Positions 46,721-60,960 are shown, counted from the stretch's first letter. The stretch: 64,000 nt of DNA from Sordaria brevicollis (GCA_033439795.1 JAUTDP010000002.1:4154001-4218000), one strand, 5' to 3'. The notes: generated by a model from the letters alone, not told the origin. A program made the numbers and translations.

Positions 46721-48119
46721 ATAAATTATAGGGAATTTATTTTACTTTATTTAAATTATTCTTTTTATAATTAATTTTTATAATTTAGAGGAATATAGGA
46801 TTAAATTAAATAGGGGCTGGGTATTATTAGAGGCCGTAAAGGTATTAAATATTTGGGGTTTAAAAACTTTAATAATTAATTATATAATTTCCCGCCTAAC
46901 GTTAATAATTTTATATAAACTTATAATAATTATAATTATATTCGGTATATAATAATATTAGAATATAATAATAAAATAATTAAACGAATTTATAATATAT
47001 AGTAAATAAGAAAGTAAAGGTGAATAATTATTATTATAGCGAATTATATTTTTATTTATATTTAATTTTTAAAATAGATATTAATAAAATAATATAACCG
47101 ATATAGGGTTGGGTTATTCTACTTTACCGAATACAAGAATTTAATCGATTCGTTCGTTTAACGGTTATATTTATAACAATATACAATTAAACCCCCTTTC
47201 GATATATTAATTAATATAAGGTAGATATTAAATTAAGAATTATATATATACGATTGGGGTAAATTATTTTACGGGTTTATTATTAAGGATGTATAATATT
47301 TCGATTAATAACCGGTTATAAAATAAGAGAGGTAGTAAAGCGGATAAATTCTATTTAAAAAATTTAATACTAATATTACGGATTAATAATTAAGTATTAG
47401 ATATATTCTAATTTAATATATTTATATATTTACGTAGAATTTCCATTTAATATTTATTTCCGGCGTTCTATATAACGTCCTACGTAAATATTATTATTTC
47501 AATAAAGAAAATCCCTAATATATAATTTATTATTAAAATAATACAGAAAATATATTTTAAAAGCATAATTAATAACGTTAAAATATATAATAAAATTCGT
47601 AAATAATATAATTTAGCGGAAAATTTAAGAAATAAAACGAGGTCGCTTCGCCTCCGATTTTATTTCCTAGGACCTCCTTCCTTTTTAATTTTAATTTATT
47701 CTTTATATTTTTTATTCCTTACTACTCTTTACGCTTTTAAATATAATTTACAATTATTAATTATTATTATATTTTTTTATATTTAATTATTAAAATATTT
47801 TATTTAATTTTTTATATATTATATTAGTAAATATTTTTAATCCTTATAACGTATTACGAGCGGCCTTTAGGTTTTTAATTTATTATTCATTTTACGGGTA
47901 AATTTCGTTTTCTACCTTCTATTATTTACACTTCTAAATATAATTTACAAATATTAATTTATTACTTTATATTACCGTTTAATTATTAAAATACTTTATT
48001 TAACCTTTCGCTAATTACGTTACGGATATTTTAGTATTTTTAGCGTATTACGAACAACCTTTAGACTTTTAATTTATTATTCGTTTTATAAATAAGCCTA
48101 TTAAGCGGAATAGTAAGTA
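46721..48119. other. host piece D, AT-rich stretch with a tandem repeat, no assignable gene
   Basis: No continuous frame on the plus strand. The minus strand across 47640-48105 is partly open (RLNKVF, KLNKIF repeated). Otherwise nothing identified apart from the ~195-bp repeat listed separately. Confidence 0.35.
47734..48105. repeat. ~195-bp tandem repeat, two copies
   Basis: CTTTTAAATATAATTTACAA at 47734 recurs as CTTCTAAATATAATTTACAA at 47931. Downstream CCTTTAG recurs at 47864 and 48058, followed by TTTTTAATTTATTATTC in one and CTTTTAATTTATTATTC in the other. Period 194-197 with small indels; a partial copy may lie just upstream. Confidence 0.75.
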
Positions 48120-49009
48120 TATTATTATAGAGGATACTTTTAAGGATAATAATACGGATATTATTATCCTTAATATATAAATATCCTATTATTTATATTT
48201 AATAGCCTCGTTTAATTTATATTTTTAATAACCAAACGATTTTAATAGTTATTAATTTTACGAGGATATTGAATTTAAAGGTCGGGATAGTAAATTAAAG
48301 GCGTACTTCGTTACCTAACGACTATTTAAAAAAAGGAAAATAAAAACGATATATAGTAATAAATTACTTACGGGTAGCGGCAATTTCAATAATTTATACC
48401 TTTATAATAATAAACGAAATACCGGTTAGGAGTTTATATTAACGAAGGGATTTAATTAGGTTAATTAAATAAATAATACCTAATTCTTCGTAGTAATTAT
48501 ATTAACGCTTCGAAGGTAAAGAGACCTATTCCTATTTTTCGATATTTTAAATAATTTTCCTTTTTATTATATTATAAAAGGGAACCTTAAGGTTTATAGT
48601 ATTCGGATTCCTATTAAACGCGTATAAATTGTTTATAAAATTCGCTTTTTAAAGATAAAATTAAATTCCGAAGATTTACGTTTAATTCTATATAATATAA
48701 TTTTAAAACTATTCGACTTTTAAGTATTAAAAACGATTGAATTTAAATTTTATTATTAATTTATTATTTTAATAATTTTTTCTTCGGAATATCCCTTAAA
48801 TAACCGACGGTTAAAAGATTATTAATTTTAATTATAAACTTATTTCGAAGCTAAAACGTTCGACCTCCTTTACGTTAATAAATTTTCGATATTTAATAAT
48901 ATTATAATACGCCCCGCGATTTAAATTATTCTCTAGGAAAAATAAATAGGATATATAATTAATTATACGCCAAAAATTTTATTTATACCCGGGACTCCGT
49001 TTTTATTAT
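48120..49009 (+). pseudogene. 5' part of a large host gene interrupted by Gypsy-4
   Basis: The plus frame read through RIP stops gives YEDIEFKGRDSKLKAYFVT, LFKKRKIKTIYSNKLLTGSG, NFNNLYLYNNKRNTG, IKRV, FLKIKLNSEDLRLILYNIIL, YFEAKTFDLLYVNKFSIFNN and INYTPKILFIPGTPFLL up to the Gypsy-4 target site. If the insertion and one TTAT are removed, the same frame continues at 62549. About 295 codons on this side. No domain recognised. Original start probably upstream of 48120. Confidence 0.5.
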
Positions 49010-49632
49010 TGAAATGGGGAAGAAAAACAACCCCAAACAACCACTACCACCACAACAATTAGGAAAGGAGCCATATCAAAAACTTCTAATAAGACTAAAA
49101 GAGTAAAGAGAGGAGCAGATCTATAGGGGAGAAAGGAGCAATCTGACAGTAGGAACATCTTTTTCGACTTAACTATATCTTTTCTTTTACCCATCATAGA
49201 AGTAGGGTTAGAAAGTTTCAAAAACTTAATTAAGGAGCTGATTTTCACCAAATTGAAGAAGATTTTTATCTCAAAGATTGAATAAAATTTAATTATTATT
49301 TTAGTAAAAATTGCCTAACCTTCCTTCTTTTCTTTCTAATTACCCTTTTCTCCTCTTATTCCTTTAGAGTTTTCCTTTTTTCTATATAAAAGTCCGAAAT
49401 TCATTCTATAACTTTCTTTCTTAATTTACTTAATATATTACTATTATACTTTCTTTAAATTAATTTATTATAATATATCCTTATCCTATACTTCTTTTTT
49501 CAAATTATAACCAAGGAAAATCCCTAAAAAAATTCCTCCAAAATAAAAAACTACGAAAAATTTTCGAAAAAATTCGGAAAAAATCTACTATTTAGCTATA
49601 TACCTTTATACTTATTTATCCGCCCTATTTCA
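49010..49632 (-). repeat. 3' LTR of Gypsy-4 (623 bp, left copy)
   Basis: The outer ~250 bp (49010-49260) is unmutated; the rest is RIP-mutated. Compared with 61922-62544, differences are almost all C/T or G/A. A GTGGTGGTAGTGGTTGT-type run (minus strand) gives a poly-Val frame in both LTRs, not regarded as a gene. Confidence 0.94.
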
Positions 49633-52440
49633 AACTTCCCTTTAAATCTACTTACTAATCCTATAAAGCCAAATTTATTAATAACTACCTTAATCCTTCC
49701 TAGCCGACCTCTTCCTTTTCTACCTTTCTAATTTTTTAAACTCTCTCTCCCTTCTCTTTCTTTCTCTTTAAATTAATTTACGCTTTATCTTCTATTTATT
49801 TTCTTCTTAACCGATCTTCTTCTTATTCTAGGCCACTAATATAATAATATATCCCATATCCTAAATACAATTTGTAAATATAATATATCGGGATAATATT
49901 AGAATATATTTAATATCGAAAACCGTATTACTAAATTCTCGAAATTTATCGGTAAGCGGGAATTAATTATCTACGCTAAACTTATTAAGTAAAACGAAAT
50001 TATTAATTATAACGATTTCTCTTCCCCTATAATTATTAATACTAATTACTAATACCTATCGTTCCTCTATACGCTTCCTCTTCGCTTTAAAAATTAGCGG
50101 CAATAATTACTTTTTTTTGGTAAAAGACGCTAAAGTACTATTACAATCTCTTCTTAATTATATACTAATAATTATTAAAAAAATACTATTAATAAAACTA
50201 CTATCGAATAAAGTAATTCTAATTCTAGGGAGGGATCGGACAATAAATTTTTATTTAAAAGGATAGGGAAAATAAGGGAAATTAATAAATTCTTATACTA
50301 ATTAATACCTAGCTATTTTAATAAAGCGATATTCGTTTAAATAACTTCTCTAATATACTAAATTCGCAAAGAATTTAGGCCGGGGATTAAAGTTTTCTTC
50401 TCCGCTTTTCCTCTTTATAACCGTATAAATCAACTATTTCTAATTTTTCGAAAGTAAATTCTTTTTCATTTACCGTATTAAAAGGGCGTTATATATTATT
50501 CTTATTTATTACCGAACTATAACATTTTCAAACTATTTTATATCGGGGATCTAATTATATTCCTACTAATACTTACTTTATTCCCAAAATTTAATTATCG
50601 TAAACCCTTAAAGTAATTTATTAATAGGTTTACTTCGACGCTTTATTTCGATAAAAAAAATTCGGGCTACTTCTAAAACCTAAAGGTTATAAATTTAGGT
50701 TCTTTATTATATTAGGAATATTATATTAAATTATTTTTAATTATTAAAAATATTAAAGATTTAATCTCCTATCGGTATTAGAAAAATATAATTCTTAATT
50801 ACGAATATTTTACAAACTTTTATAACTTTCTATTCGCATTACTAATTATAAAAACTATCGTAGAGAAACCAAAACGTTTCTCCTTAATTAAAAATTATAA
50901 GAACGAAATAATTATTAACTATAATAAAGAAGTATTAATATTAGACTAATTTTAAACTATTTCGAATATTAATATTTTTAATATAAAATTTACTACGTTT
51001 AATAATAATAATTAAATTTATTAAAATATAAATCTAATCGCTATATTTTCGTAATATTTAATATAAATTAATATAAATTATTTCTCCTTCCTATTAACTC
51101 TTAATATTCGCTAAATATTATATATTAATTAATCCCAATATTATTATATCCTAGGATATAGTTGGGGTTAACTATTTATTAGGCTATCTTAAAATGGGAG
51201 GAATAACTATATAACGGAACGCAATTCTAGCTATCTATTTATCGTTATTAAGCTCTCTAGTAATTAAATAGGTCGGATTCTTATTGAGGATAATATTTTA
51301 TTACTAATTAACTCTAAAATATCTCCAATCTTAAAATTTATTACAATAAATTAAATTATTTCCAATATAAAGGGGATAAATTTCTCTAATAACTATATTA
51401 CTAAATTGGGGCCAAATTTTATTCTCTTAATTCCAGCGCCGAATAGTCTCAAAGACCGCGGGAGGGCAATTATTCAATACTCCTATAATAAAAATCGGGG
51501 GTAGATTATTATAACCAAAATTAGAAGAATTTATATTAATTAATATTTTAATTAATAATAAAATTCTAAGGGACAAAAAGTTTAATATAGAAGGGCTTTT
51601 AATAGGTAGTAATAATATAAATTTATAGAAGGGCTTATTAATATATAAAAGGAAGAAAAAAAAAGAAAGGAAAGGCTATAAATAAAGGGTTCTTATACCT
51701 ATTTCGTAAATTATCTACAAAGTCGAAAAATTATAAATTCTTCCCTTTCTCCTTATCTCCTTTCGTAAATTACCTATAATATTCCAAATTCACTCCTTCT
51801 AATCTTTATTTATCCTACCTACATTTAAAATTTTAAGCGGCAAAATAAATAAACTTTATCCAATTTCCCTTAATATAATCTCTTAGCCTTTTAATATAAT
51901 CGAAAGTTTTAATTCGTAATCGAATTTTAAAATTAAAATACCTTTCCCGTTATTTTTAATAAGAAAATACTTTAAAACGGTATTTATAACCCTTTTTATA
52001 ATTAATTAAAACTCTAAAACTTTACAAAATTGCTTTAAATAAACGGATATTATCTTTCTTATTTAATTTAAAGGTTTTTCGTAATCGTAGGGTATATAAT
52101 ATAAATAATTTTAAAAGGATAATTTCCATCGGCTTTTTCCTTCGAGGATTATCTACTAAAAAAGTATAAAAAAGGTACGTTTCTACTCACAATTATTCCT
52201 TATTTTTCCTCTTAATAACCTTCTCCTTTTAAATATAATAAAATATTAATAGCAATAATAAAGCAAAACTACTAAGCAAAAATTCTTCGTAACAAATTAA
52301 TATAATATCTTCCTCTAATTCTAATACTAATTTCCTTCCCTTTGCGAATAATTTTCTACTTCGCCTCCTTTAGAAGGAAATCCCTACTAAAGAACCTATT
52401 ATATTTAATTAGTTTAATTTAAATATTAACGCCTTTACTT
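49633..52440. other. extra region of Gypsy-4, strand of any gene unclear
   Basis: About 2.8 kb between the 3' LTR and the acidic-tail gene. Protein-like stretches occur on the plus strand (ISGNNYFFLVKDAKVLLQSL near 50095, ILILGRDRTINFYLKG near 50220) and on the minus strand (SRKLFAKGRKLVLELEEDII near 52350, RLRDYIKGNWIKFIYFAA near 51880). A TATA-like CTATAAATAAAGGG lies near 51680 on the plus strand. No family recognised. Confidence 0.35.
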
Positions 52441-53746
52441 TATTTACTAAAAAACGTATCGCTATTATTAATTATAATTCTCCTCGGCCGTATTTTAACT
52501 TTAATACTTCGGAAATAATACATCAAACTAATTCTTATCCTAATAATAAAAAGCAAATCCTCTCTAAAATTTATATTAACCTTCTATATCGACCTTCACT
52601 TCCTCCTAATACCCTTTAAAGTACTATTTAAGATAATTACTTTCGGCTATTCAATATTATTATAAATATTTATCCGATCGATAAACCCATTATTATTAAT
52701 TAGCTATATATAAAATAGCGTATTAATAATAATAAATTATTAATAATTATAATTACGTTTTTTAACTTACTTATTATATATCGATTAACTTTAGAACGGA
52801 TATTCAATTCACTTCGCAATTTATCTAATTGCTATATCCTTATTGAAAAAAAAGGAATTTAACCGTAGGGTTATTACTTTACCTATATAAAAGTAAAAAA
52901 AGAGCGGATCCTTAAATTAATAATTTAATTATTTAATAACGAATAAATATTCTTTTATTCTCTATTAATATCCTTCTACTAATTATTATCTTTTCTTTTA
53001 AGAACGGGATTATTTATTCGTACTATATTAACCGATTCCGAAAAACGTATATATCGGTATATATTACTAATTAATAATAAAAATACATTCTTATCTAGGC
53101 TCCTTTCATCGGCTGCAAATCTTTAAATAAGGATATTAAAGGGGGGATCTATAATAATTATACCTAATATAATAAAACGGCTTTAGACTATTTAATATTT
53201 ATTAAATTTTTAAATAGTCTTAAACTTACTAAGAAGCACCCAATCGAAGGTCTTAATCCCGAACTTATTAAAATCTTAAAGTCCAATTAAATTAAATATT
53301 TTACTTAGAACCGTAATATTAATCGCGCCTATTCGATATTAATCGATAACATTCCTCCTTACTATTAAGTTACTAATAAAAAACCCATCCCCACTAATTA
53401 TAAATAATAATTAGAATATATATACTAAAAATTCGAAACCTTAAAATTAAAAGGAAAAAGTATTATAATTTGTAATAATCGTAATATATCCAAACGGTTA
53501 TTAATAATAATAAAGATTAATAATAAGGATAAAAAAATAATCGATACTAATAATAACGATTTAAACTCCTCTAGCGAAAAATCTATTACCGGCGAAAATA
53601 ATAATAACGAAAACGAGAATAATAATAAAAAAGATAAAAAAAATACAAAAAATAATAAAAATAACGAAGGTAATAACGGGGATAATAATAAAAATAATGA
53701 AAACGATAAAAAAGATAATGAAAATAATAAGGAAGATTTTAATTAA
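52440..53746 (+). pseudogene. antisense gene remnant with acidic tail inside Gypsy-4
   Basis: Plus-strand remnant, opposite to the retroelement genes. The first frame reads FTKKRIAIINYNSPRPYFNF, LSKIYINLLYRPSLPPNTL, NYFRLFNIIINIYPIDKPII. After a frame change near 53080 it reads APFIGCKSLNKDIKGGIYNN, LIFIKFLNSLKLTKKHPIEG, LNPELIKILKSN. It ends in a ~75-residue low-complexity tail (NNDLNSSSEKSITGENNNN onward) that was almost pure Asp/Glu before RIP, with a stop at about 53743. On the minus strand this tail would be poly-Val/Leu/Ile, which favours the plus strand. Function unknown. It converges on the end of pol about 400 bp away. Confidence 0.45.
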
Positions 53747-54139
53747 GAGCGTAAAATTTCAATTAATTTTAAAGGTTTTTCTAATAATAAATAAAGGTTT
53801 TATTAAAAATTATTATTAATACCTATACTATAGAAAAATAAATCTATATTTTACAATTTTTTAAAACTTCCCGTATTCTTATGTATACAAATACTAATTT
53901 CCGAAAAAAAATTGCAAAAAATTTAATTAAATAAAAGGGGTTAATAAGGTTTTTAAGAATATAATTAAAAGGAATAAAGAAGATAAATATAAAATATAAA
54001 ACTCCATATACTATATATACTTCCCTTCGAAATTAATAAAAATTCCTACGAATTAATTTCGTATAAAAATAAAATAACAACGAATAATAGTAAAAAGTAA
54101 CGAAGCAAATACTAAGGAATATATTCATCCTAATTTCAA

Positions 54140-57100
54140 AAATTAATTTAAATTTAAATTTAGGCGCAATACTAATTTCGTCTTTAATTCGGGTTTTAAT
54201 TCAAACTCTAACTCGATTTCGTTTTCATTAAAATAATATTAAGGGCCTTCGGGCTTAATAAATTCCAATTCGATAATAAATTCCTAATTTTATTCGCATT
54301 CTTTTTTAGCATCTTAATAGGTCTAAATCTACTTTACTTCTAATCTTCGCGCTTATTCCCACATAAAGAGTAAATATTCATCAATTTAAATTTCTTTAAA
54401 GATTTATAAACCGTTAATAGTATTAAAATTATCGAATTCTTTATATTCTTTATTAGGATTAAAGAGTATATTGTTTCGGCGAATAAATTTTTTAATATTT
54501 TTAAAAGAAATTAGCTTTTTAAAACGAAATCCGTCTAATTATACGTAATAATAAATATTCCTATTAATAATATTAACGACCTTATAAGGACCTTTCTATT
54601 TATAATTTAATTTCTTAGTAATATTTATATTAATTCCCCGAATATTATTATAAATAAGGATAAAATTTCCAATATTAATAATAGCGTTTTTCGGTCTTAT
54701 TTTATAAAAATCAATGGAATCTCTTCGCGTAATAACTTTTCTCCTAATATCGGCAACCTTTTCGGCCGCCTATTAAAAGCGGTATTCAATATTATAATAT
54801 ATTTAAATAACGGCGGCGATTAATTTATTTATTATATATTTCTCTAAATACTTTTCCTATTCGATTAACCTCCAAAATAAATAATCGAACTTAATAAATA
54901 TAATAGGATTATAATTATAGGCTAATTAAAAGGGAATAAATCCGTAACTATTATAAATAGTAGTACAATTAATAAAAAGGATATAAAGGAGTAAATCCTT
55001 CTATCCCTTATTAATTCCTTTTATTAATTTAATTAATATTATAATAATTACCGAATACCCTTATTTATTAATTCTATTAATTCGGTAATTATAAAGCGCT
55101 ATTCGTATTAATGGGATTTAAAAATTATTAAATACTTCGGTAAATTCTCTTTAAAATTCGGAACCATTATCGACAAAAATACTAAAAGGATATCCCCAAT
55201 ATAAAAACACTTCCCGGAAGAAAATAATAATATATTTCGACGTTAATATTAAAAAAACTTTTACTTCTATATAATTTATTAAATTATTTCTAATTTTAAT
55301 TAACGCTTATCGTCTTCCCTTTCTACCTAGTAAATATTAAACGTCTAAAATCTATTAATTAAAAAGTTAAAGAATTAGAAATAATTATTTATACCTATCT
55401 TTATAACGTTTAAGAACGTATATTTAATAAATAATACAATTATAGATTATATCTTCGATCTAAATATATATCCTATACTAATAATAATATTCAATAATCC
55501 GTCTATAAATTCCTTCCCTTCCTTAATAACCGGCTTCATCGTAATAATATTATATAATTAACTCCTATTATATTTTATCGTCAATTAAAAGACGAAAATA
55601 AATACGTTTATAAATTATTCGTAATTAAAACCTTTAATAATAAATAAAATATTTAAGGGCGTTTCTCTTAAAGGTTTGCCGCATAATAAATATTTTATTA
55701 TATTATATAAGAACGCGGAGCGAAAGTAAATAACGAACTATATCTTCCAAATAATTAAAATACTCGTCGAACAAAATCCGCTCCCCTTTTATATATTTTT
55801 CGGCAAAAAGATAATAAATCTAAGTATCGATAAAATCGTTAATATCTTCCTCAAAGTACTTCTCTTCTAAATTATTTTTTCTAAGGGGTTTCTAAAAAAG
55901 GCTATTAATTATAGTATTTTTAATTCCGGAAATATACTTTACGTTAAAATCGAAATATTTTATCTAAATAATCCACCGTATAAAAAAAGCATTAAAAATA
56001 TCGCTTACCGCGCTATTAAACTAATAAATAAAAATTTAAATATTTATTTCAATAATAAAATACGCTTTGAAAAATTAATATTTTAATCGTTTAAAAATAA
56101 AATAAATTATAAAATTCTTATTTAATAATATTATAACGAATTTCGGCTAATAATTAAATACTACTTTTAAACTTATAAAAATATCGCTTTTTATCGAAGT
56201 TAAATTATTTAATAACCGCTCCCTATCCTTTAATATAAATATCGGTAACGAAATAAATAATTATTTCGCTATTATCGTAAACGAAGGTTATAAAAATTAG
56301 AATAATAATAACTTTATACTAAAAATATTCTATAATAAATTATTAATTTTCTATCTATACTAATTCAACTCCCTTCTTTATAATAACGTATAATAAAATA
56401 GCGATAATTCCAAAATCTTTAATCTAAATCCGGTAATAACCAACGATACTTAAAAAAGCTCGAAATTCTTTAAACTCTTTTCCTCGAAGTTTAACTTTTT
56501 TAATAATATAATAAATCTATTCGCGAATTTTTCTAACTTTAACTTCATTTAAAAATTTGCCTTCAAAACTATAAATATAACCGACTAAAACTACTTTTCG
56601 TTTATACTATTAGAATTTAATTACAATAATTATTCCGTTAGTAAATTCAACGTTTAATAGTACTTTATCGATATTAATAAAATATTCGTAAATAAAACGT
56701 CGAATTCCTTTATTATTAATTAATTCGTCGTTATACCGGCTTTTTAAGCCTTTAATATAAATATCGTTAAAATAAAGTTAATATACTTCAAAGATTAAAT
56801 CGTAAAGGATCTTAATTATTACCCTTATAAATTAAATAATTAAATTAATTCCTCCTTAAAGTAACGTTATTATACGGAATAGATTAAAAAATATTAAAAA
56901 TATCGTTAAATCCCAATTTTCCTTATTAAATTAAACCTTATTATATTTTAAAAATAAATTTAATAAAGAAAGAATTTCGTACCTAATAAAATCTTCGCTA
57001 AAAGGTTTATACCTTAAAGGTATATTAGTATTATAGATAATTATTTTATTAATCTTTTAAACGTTATTAATTAACCGGAATTTTTTATCCTTCTTTTAAA

Positions 57101-59700
57101 TAAAAAACTAATTATTTTAATAAAAAATATAGCTTTCTTCTAAAATTCTACGTTAAATGCATTCCTTAAATAAATTATAGACTTTTCTATATAAAACTTA
57201 TAGAATAGGAATTACTTTCATTTACTAAATTAAATAAGCAACCGTTTTAATCTTCTATTTTTCTACTACATTTTTATAAATAAAACTATATTTAGAAAAT
57301 TCCTAAGTAAAAACTTTTTCGTAATTAAAGAATATATAAATAAAAAATTCGATTTTAATTTTATTAAATAATTCATTCTTCTCCAAAATCTACTAAAATT
57401 TTTCAAACGTTAATTAGGAACCTTTAATCAATTCCGTAAATCGTAGAATAATATATTTATCCTATTTAAATAGAAAATTATCTAATTATTTTTAAATCTT
57501 ATACCGGACTTTTTCGAATTTCCGTTTTTTCTAATTAAAATTACTACCGGGTTTAAAACTATCCAAAAGCGCATTATCGACTAATTTCATCTTCTAAATA
57601 ATTCTTTTATATAAAATATTAATTTAAATAAATAGAAAAGAATTTCGTAGCGTCGCAAAAGAAAATAAATTAGCGAAGGACGGAATATCCTTCATCTTCT
57701 TAAATTTCGGGACTTTCTTCCCTTAATCCTTAGCGTTCTTAATTATTAATTTTCGTAATTCCCGAAAAAAGCTTCTACGAATCTTTTTCCTTACTCGGAC
57801 TTACACTACTCTACCTTCCAATTACTATTTTACTAATAATTAATTTTCCGGAGGATTATTTATATTCTTCCTCCAATATTTTAAATTAATTTCTCCAATT
57901 AATCGAAAGTAATCGAATAATACCTCTTCGTTATACTTTTCACTATATAATAAAGCAATAATAATATCCGCAACTTCCTTTCCTAAAGAAAGGTAATTCT
58001 TATTATCCTTATTAATTTTAATACCTTTTATAAATTTCTTATTATTTTCCTCTAAATTTATTTCAATAAATTTATAAGGCGATTTATTCATTGGAATAAA
58101 TTCCTAAATATTATTTATAATAATAAAGTAAATAATTATAATAAGGGAATTAAACCCGCTACCCGAAGGCGTCTATTTACTCCTTAATAACGAAGAGAAT
58201 ATTAATTCTCATTCTTCCTATAATAAAATAAATATAAATAATTCCAACGTTAATATAATCTATTATAATACTAATATCTTTAATAAACGGAAAACCAAAC
58301 AAAATCTTATAACGAAGGAATTAATTCCGAATAATTATAAAATATACCTTCCGACCTTTATCGAATAGGAAAATATCCTCTACTATTTCACCCTTAAATT
58401 ATACCCTTCCGCTATTAAAATTAATATTAATAATCGTATAATTTATATTACTAAAATTAAACTTATCGACTAAATTAATAAATATAATATTAACTTCCGT
58501 ACCGTTATTTAAAAAAATTATAACCTTTTTGCCACCTTTAAACTTAATATTAACTATTAATATAAAAAAGTTCTATATACGCATAACCTCCTCATTAAAT
58601 AGTAATTTTTCACTATAAAATATAATTTAAAAATCCTCTTTATAAATTCGAATTAATTCATTTTTAAATACTATTTTAAGATCTACGATTTAATAATAGG
58701 ATTAATACATTTACGCGGCGAGGATATCGTTAAATTTTTTCTTTTAATTTTTATATAAAGGCTTTTTAAATACTATAATAACGGTATTAATTTATAGATT
58801 ATATAGGCGGAATTAATTAATTTCTAAGTTATTATCCTTAATAACGTTACCGTCGTATATTAATTAAAGGGCTTCCTTAAAGGCCTTCTAATAGTATTTA
58901 AAATTAATTAATTCTTTAAATAATTAACCGGACTTGGGAATAACCGTAACTATATCTTCGAAAGTAATTTACAATTTAATACTTATAATTTTACTAATAA
59001 TCGGGCAATTCTCCTTAATTTAAATAATTTTATAATTTATATAATCTTCAAAATTATTAAAATCCTTAGGCTTAAAAACGGATTTATTAATTAAAAGTTT
59101 CTAAATTTTAATTGGAAATTCGTTTATAAATTTTAATAACTTAATAGCGGCGGTAGGAGTTAATTCTAATTGAAGAGCCGGCTTAAATACAATTTTAATT
59201 ACTGCTATTCGTACGTCTTTTTAATCCGTTATATCCTTTATACGAAGATTAAAATTTAATTTTCTTACGGGTAATAATCGTAACCTCTCCCTTCGACTTA
59301 TATTAAAAAGGGGTTTACAAAGAATTATTAATCTTCCCCGCATTTAAATAAACGTAATAATAACTTCCCTCTTTATAATCTACTTTAGGATTTAAAATAT
59401 TAAAAAAGATTTCTAAATAAAAGGAGGAAGAGACGCTAAATATAGACCAATTAGGCTATAATTAGTCTAAAGAGATAATTCGTTAATTAAAATTATATTA
59501 TTCTAAGGATTAATTCGGCGATAATTCTAAACTTCTTACTACTTTTATTAATATTTTAGCTCTAAAAGATTAAAATTAGGGGTAAACTTATTAAAATAAA
59601 CTTCGGTTTCCTATTCCCGGAATTTATTATACTTAAGGTATTCGTTATAGTAAATTATACGGGATTTAAACATATCTTTAAAGTAATTTATACGAAAAAT
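54140..59700 (-). pseudogene. Gypsy-4 pol, broken by RIP
   Basis: Minus strand. The protease region is upstream of ~58150. A stop-free stretch at 58091-57840 (KSPYKFIEINLEENNKKFIK, GKEVADIIIALLYSEKYNEE) lies in the pre-RT segment. The RT catalytic region near 56790-56700 reads YFNDIYIKGLKSRYNDELIN, from a YxDDIxVKGPKSRY motif. RNase H follows: KRKVVLVGYIYSFEGKFLNE, VRKIREWIYYI and FLSIVGYYRIWIEDFGIIAI. The integrase has GRKGRR, LIKIRNNLINYIEV (from a DVVHMPPG...ARDDLTGWVEA motif, ~55340-55260) and a preserved FVDNGSEF near 55175. The acidic C-terminus ends near 54140. The motifs place it in a gypsy lineage different from Gypsy-1 to -3. Confidence 0.88.
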
Positions 59701-59899
59701 AATAAAAATTATATCGCTCGGGATATATTATATTAACCTAATATTACTTCCTAAGTAAAATTACTACCGGCGGCCTTATTCCTTATTAACCTTAATTTAA
59801 TAAATCTATCCCTTATTTATATAATAATCCTTATCCTTATATTAGTATTAAATATAATTAAATTATCTATACTAATAGTAGGTTATATTTTCCGTTAAC

Positions 59900-60960
59900 T
59901 AAATTTATCTAATCGACTATATTATTATAATATTAACCTAAGGAATATAATTACTCCTAAGGAAATTTCGGAAACAATTCTTAAAATTTTCAATTTACTA
60001 ATTCGCCACTTTAATATAAGTAATCTATATATTTTAAAAACTCTTAATTAGAGCGTCTATAGTAACGGGTTCCTTAATAATTTCCTATTTAACGGTCGTA
60101 ATCTTCTTCTTATTAAAATCCTTTTTACTACTAAAAGTCTTAATTTTAATAATAATAATCTTTTCTACTACCTTATTATCTTTATCGCTATCGCTATTAC
60201 TAGAGGAATTAAAAGAATTATTAAAATTAAAATCGGAATCGCTATCTTCCTTTCGATAATAAATAGTAATCTAATTAAAAAGCTTCGTAGAAAAGTTAAT
60301 CTACGTTATTTTAAAGAATTTATTTTCATCCTTACCGAAATAAGTAATAAAATTAATACGGTAATAATAAAATAATTTCTTATAAAAGCATTTAATTACT
60401 AATTTCTTAATAATTTCTTAATTAATTTATTTTTACCGAATTAGCAGCTAATAATATTTAAAAATAATATTATTAATAACTTTCTTATTATTTTTAATAC
60501 GTTTGCGGTAGAAATTTTAAAATTTATTTACGTTGGAATTTATTTACTCCGGATTGTAAATACGATAAATAGTATAGAATTTATTATAAAACTTTACTTA
60601 CGTAACGGGCTCGTTCTTTTTCTTAATAGAGCGGATAATACCTTTAATAATATTTCGGGATTAAGGCTTATACTATCGGTACTATACGTTAATTTTTTCT
60701 TTGTTATTACGCTATTTAATAAAATTCGTTCTATCTTCGAAATTTAAAAAGAATTTAATAATATTCTTATTTCTAAATTTCTTTTTAGGATTAAAATCTT
60801 TCGAGGAATATATAGGGAACGTCGTAATCGTTTAATTTAGAGCGGAATTAGGGTTCTATTACTAATCCTAATTACTACTATCCTTATTCTCGGGATAAAT
60901 TTAATAATTAAAAACTTAATTAAAATTTATTATATCTAGGAAGGAAAAGGGTAAAGAACG
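59900..60960 (-). pseudogene. Gypsy-4 gag, broken by RIP
   Basis: Minus strand: FLNFEDRTNFIK, NKEKINVXYR, IIKGIIRSIKKKNEPVTXVK, FYNKFYTIYRIYNPE, NFYRKRIKNNKKVINNIIFK, then EDSDSDFNFNNSFNSSSNSD and KTFSSKKDF. Capsid-like helical region followed by a Ser/Asp-rich linker, as in fungal gypsy gag. The space between it and the 5' LTR (60960-61921) is leader with no clear gene. Confidence 0.7.
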
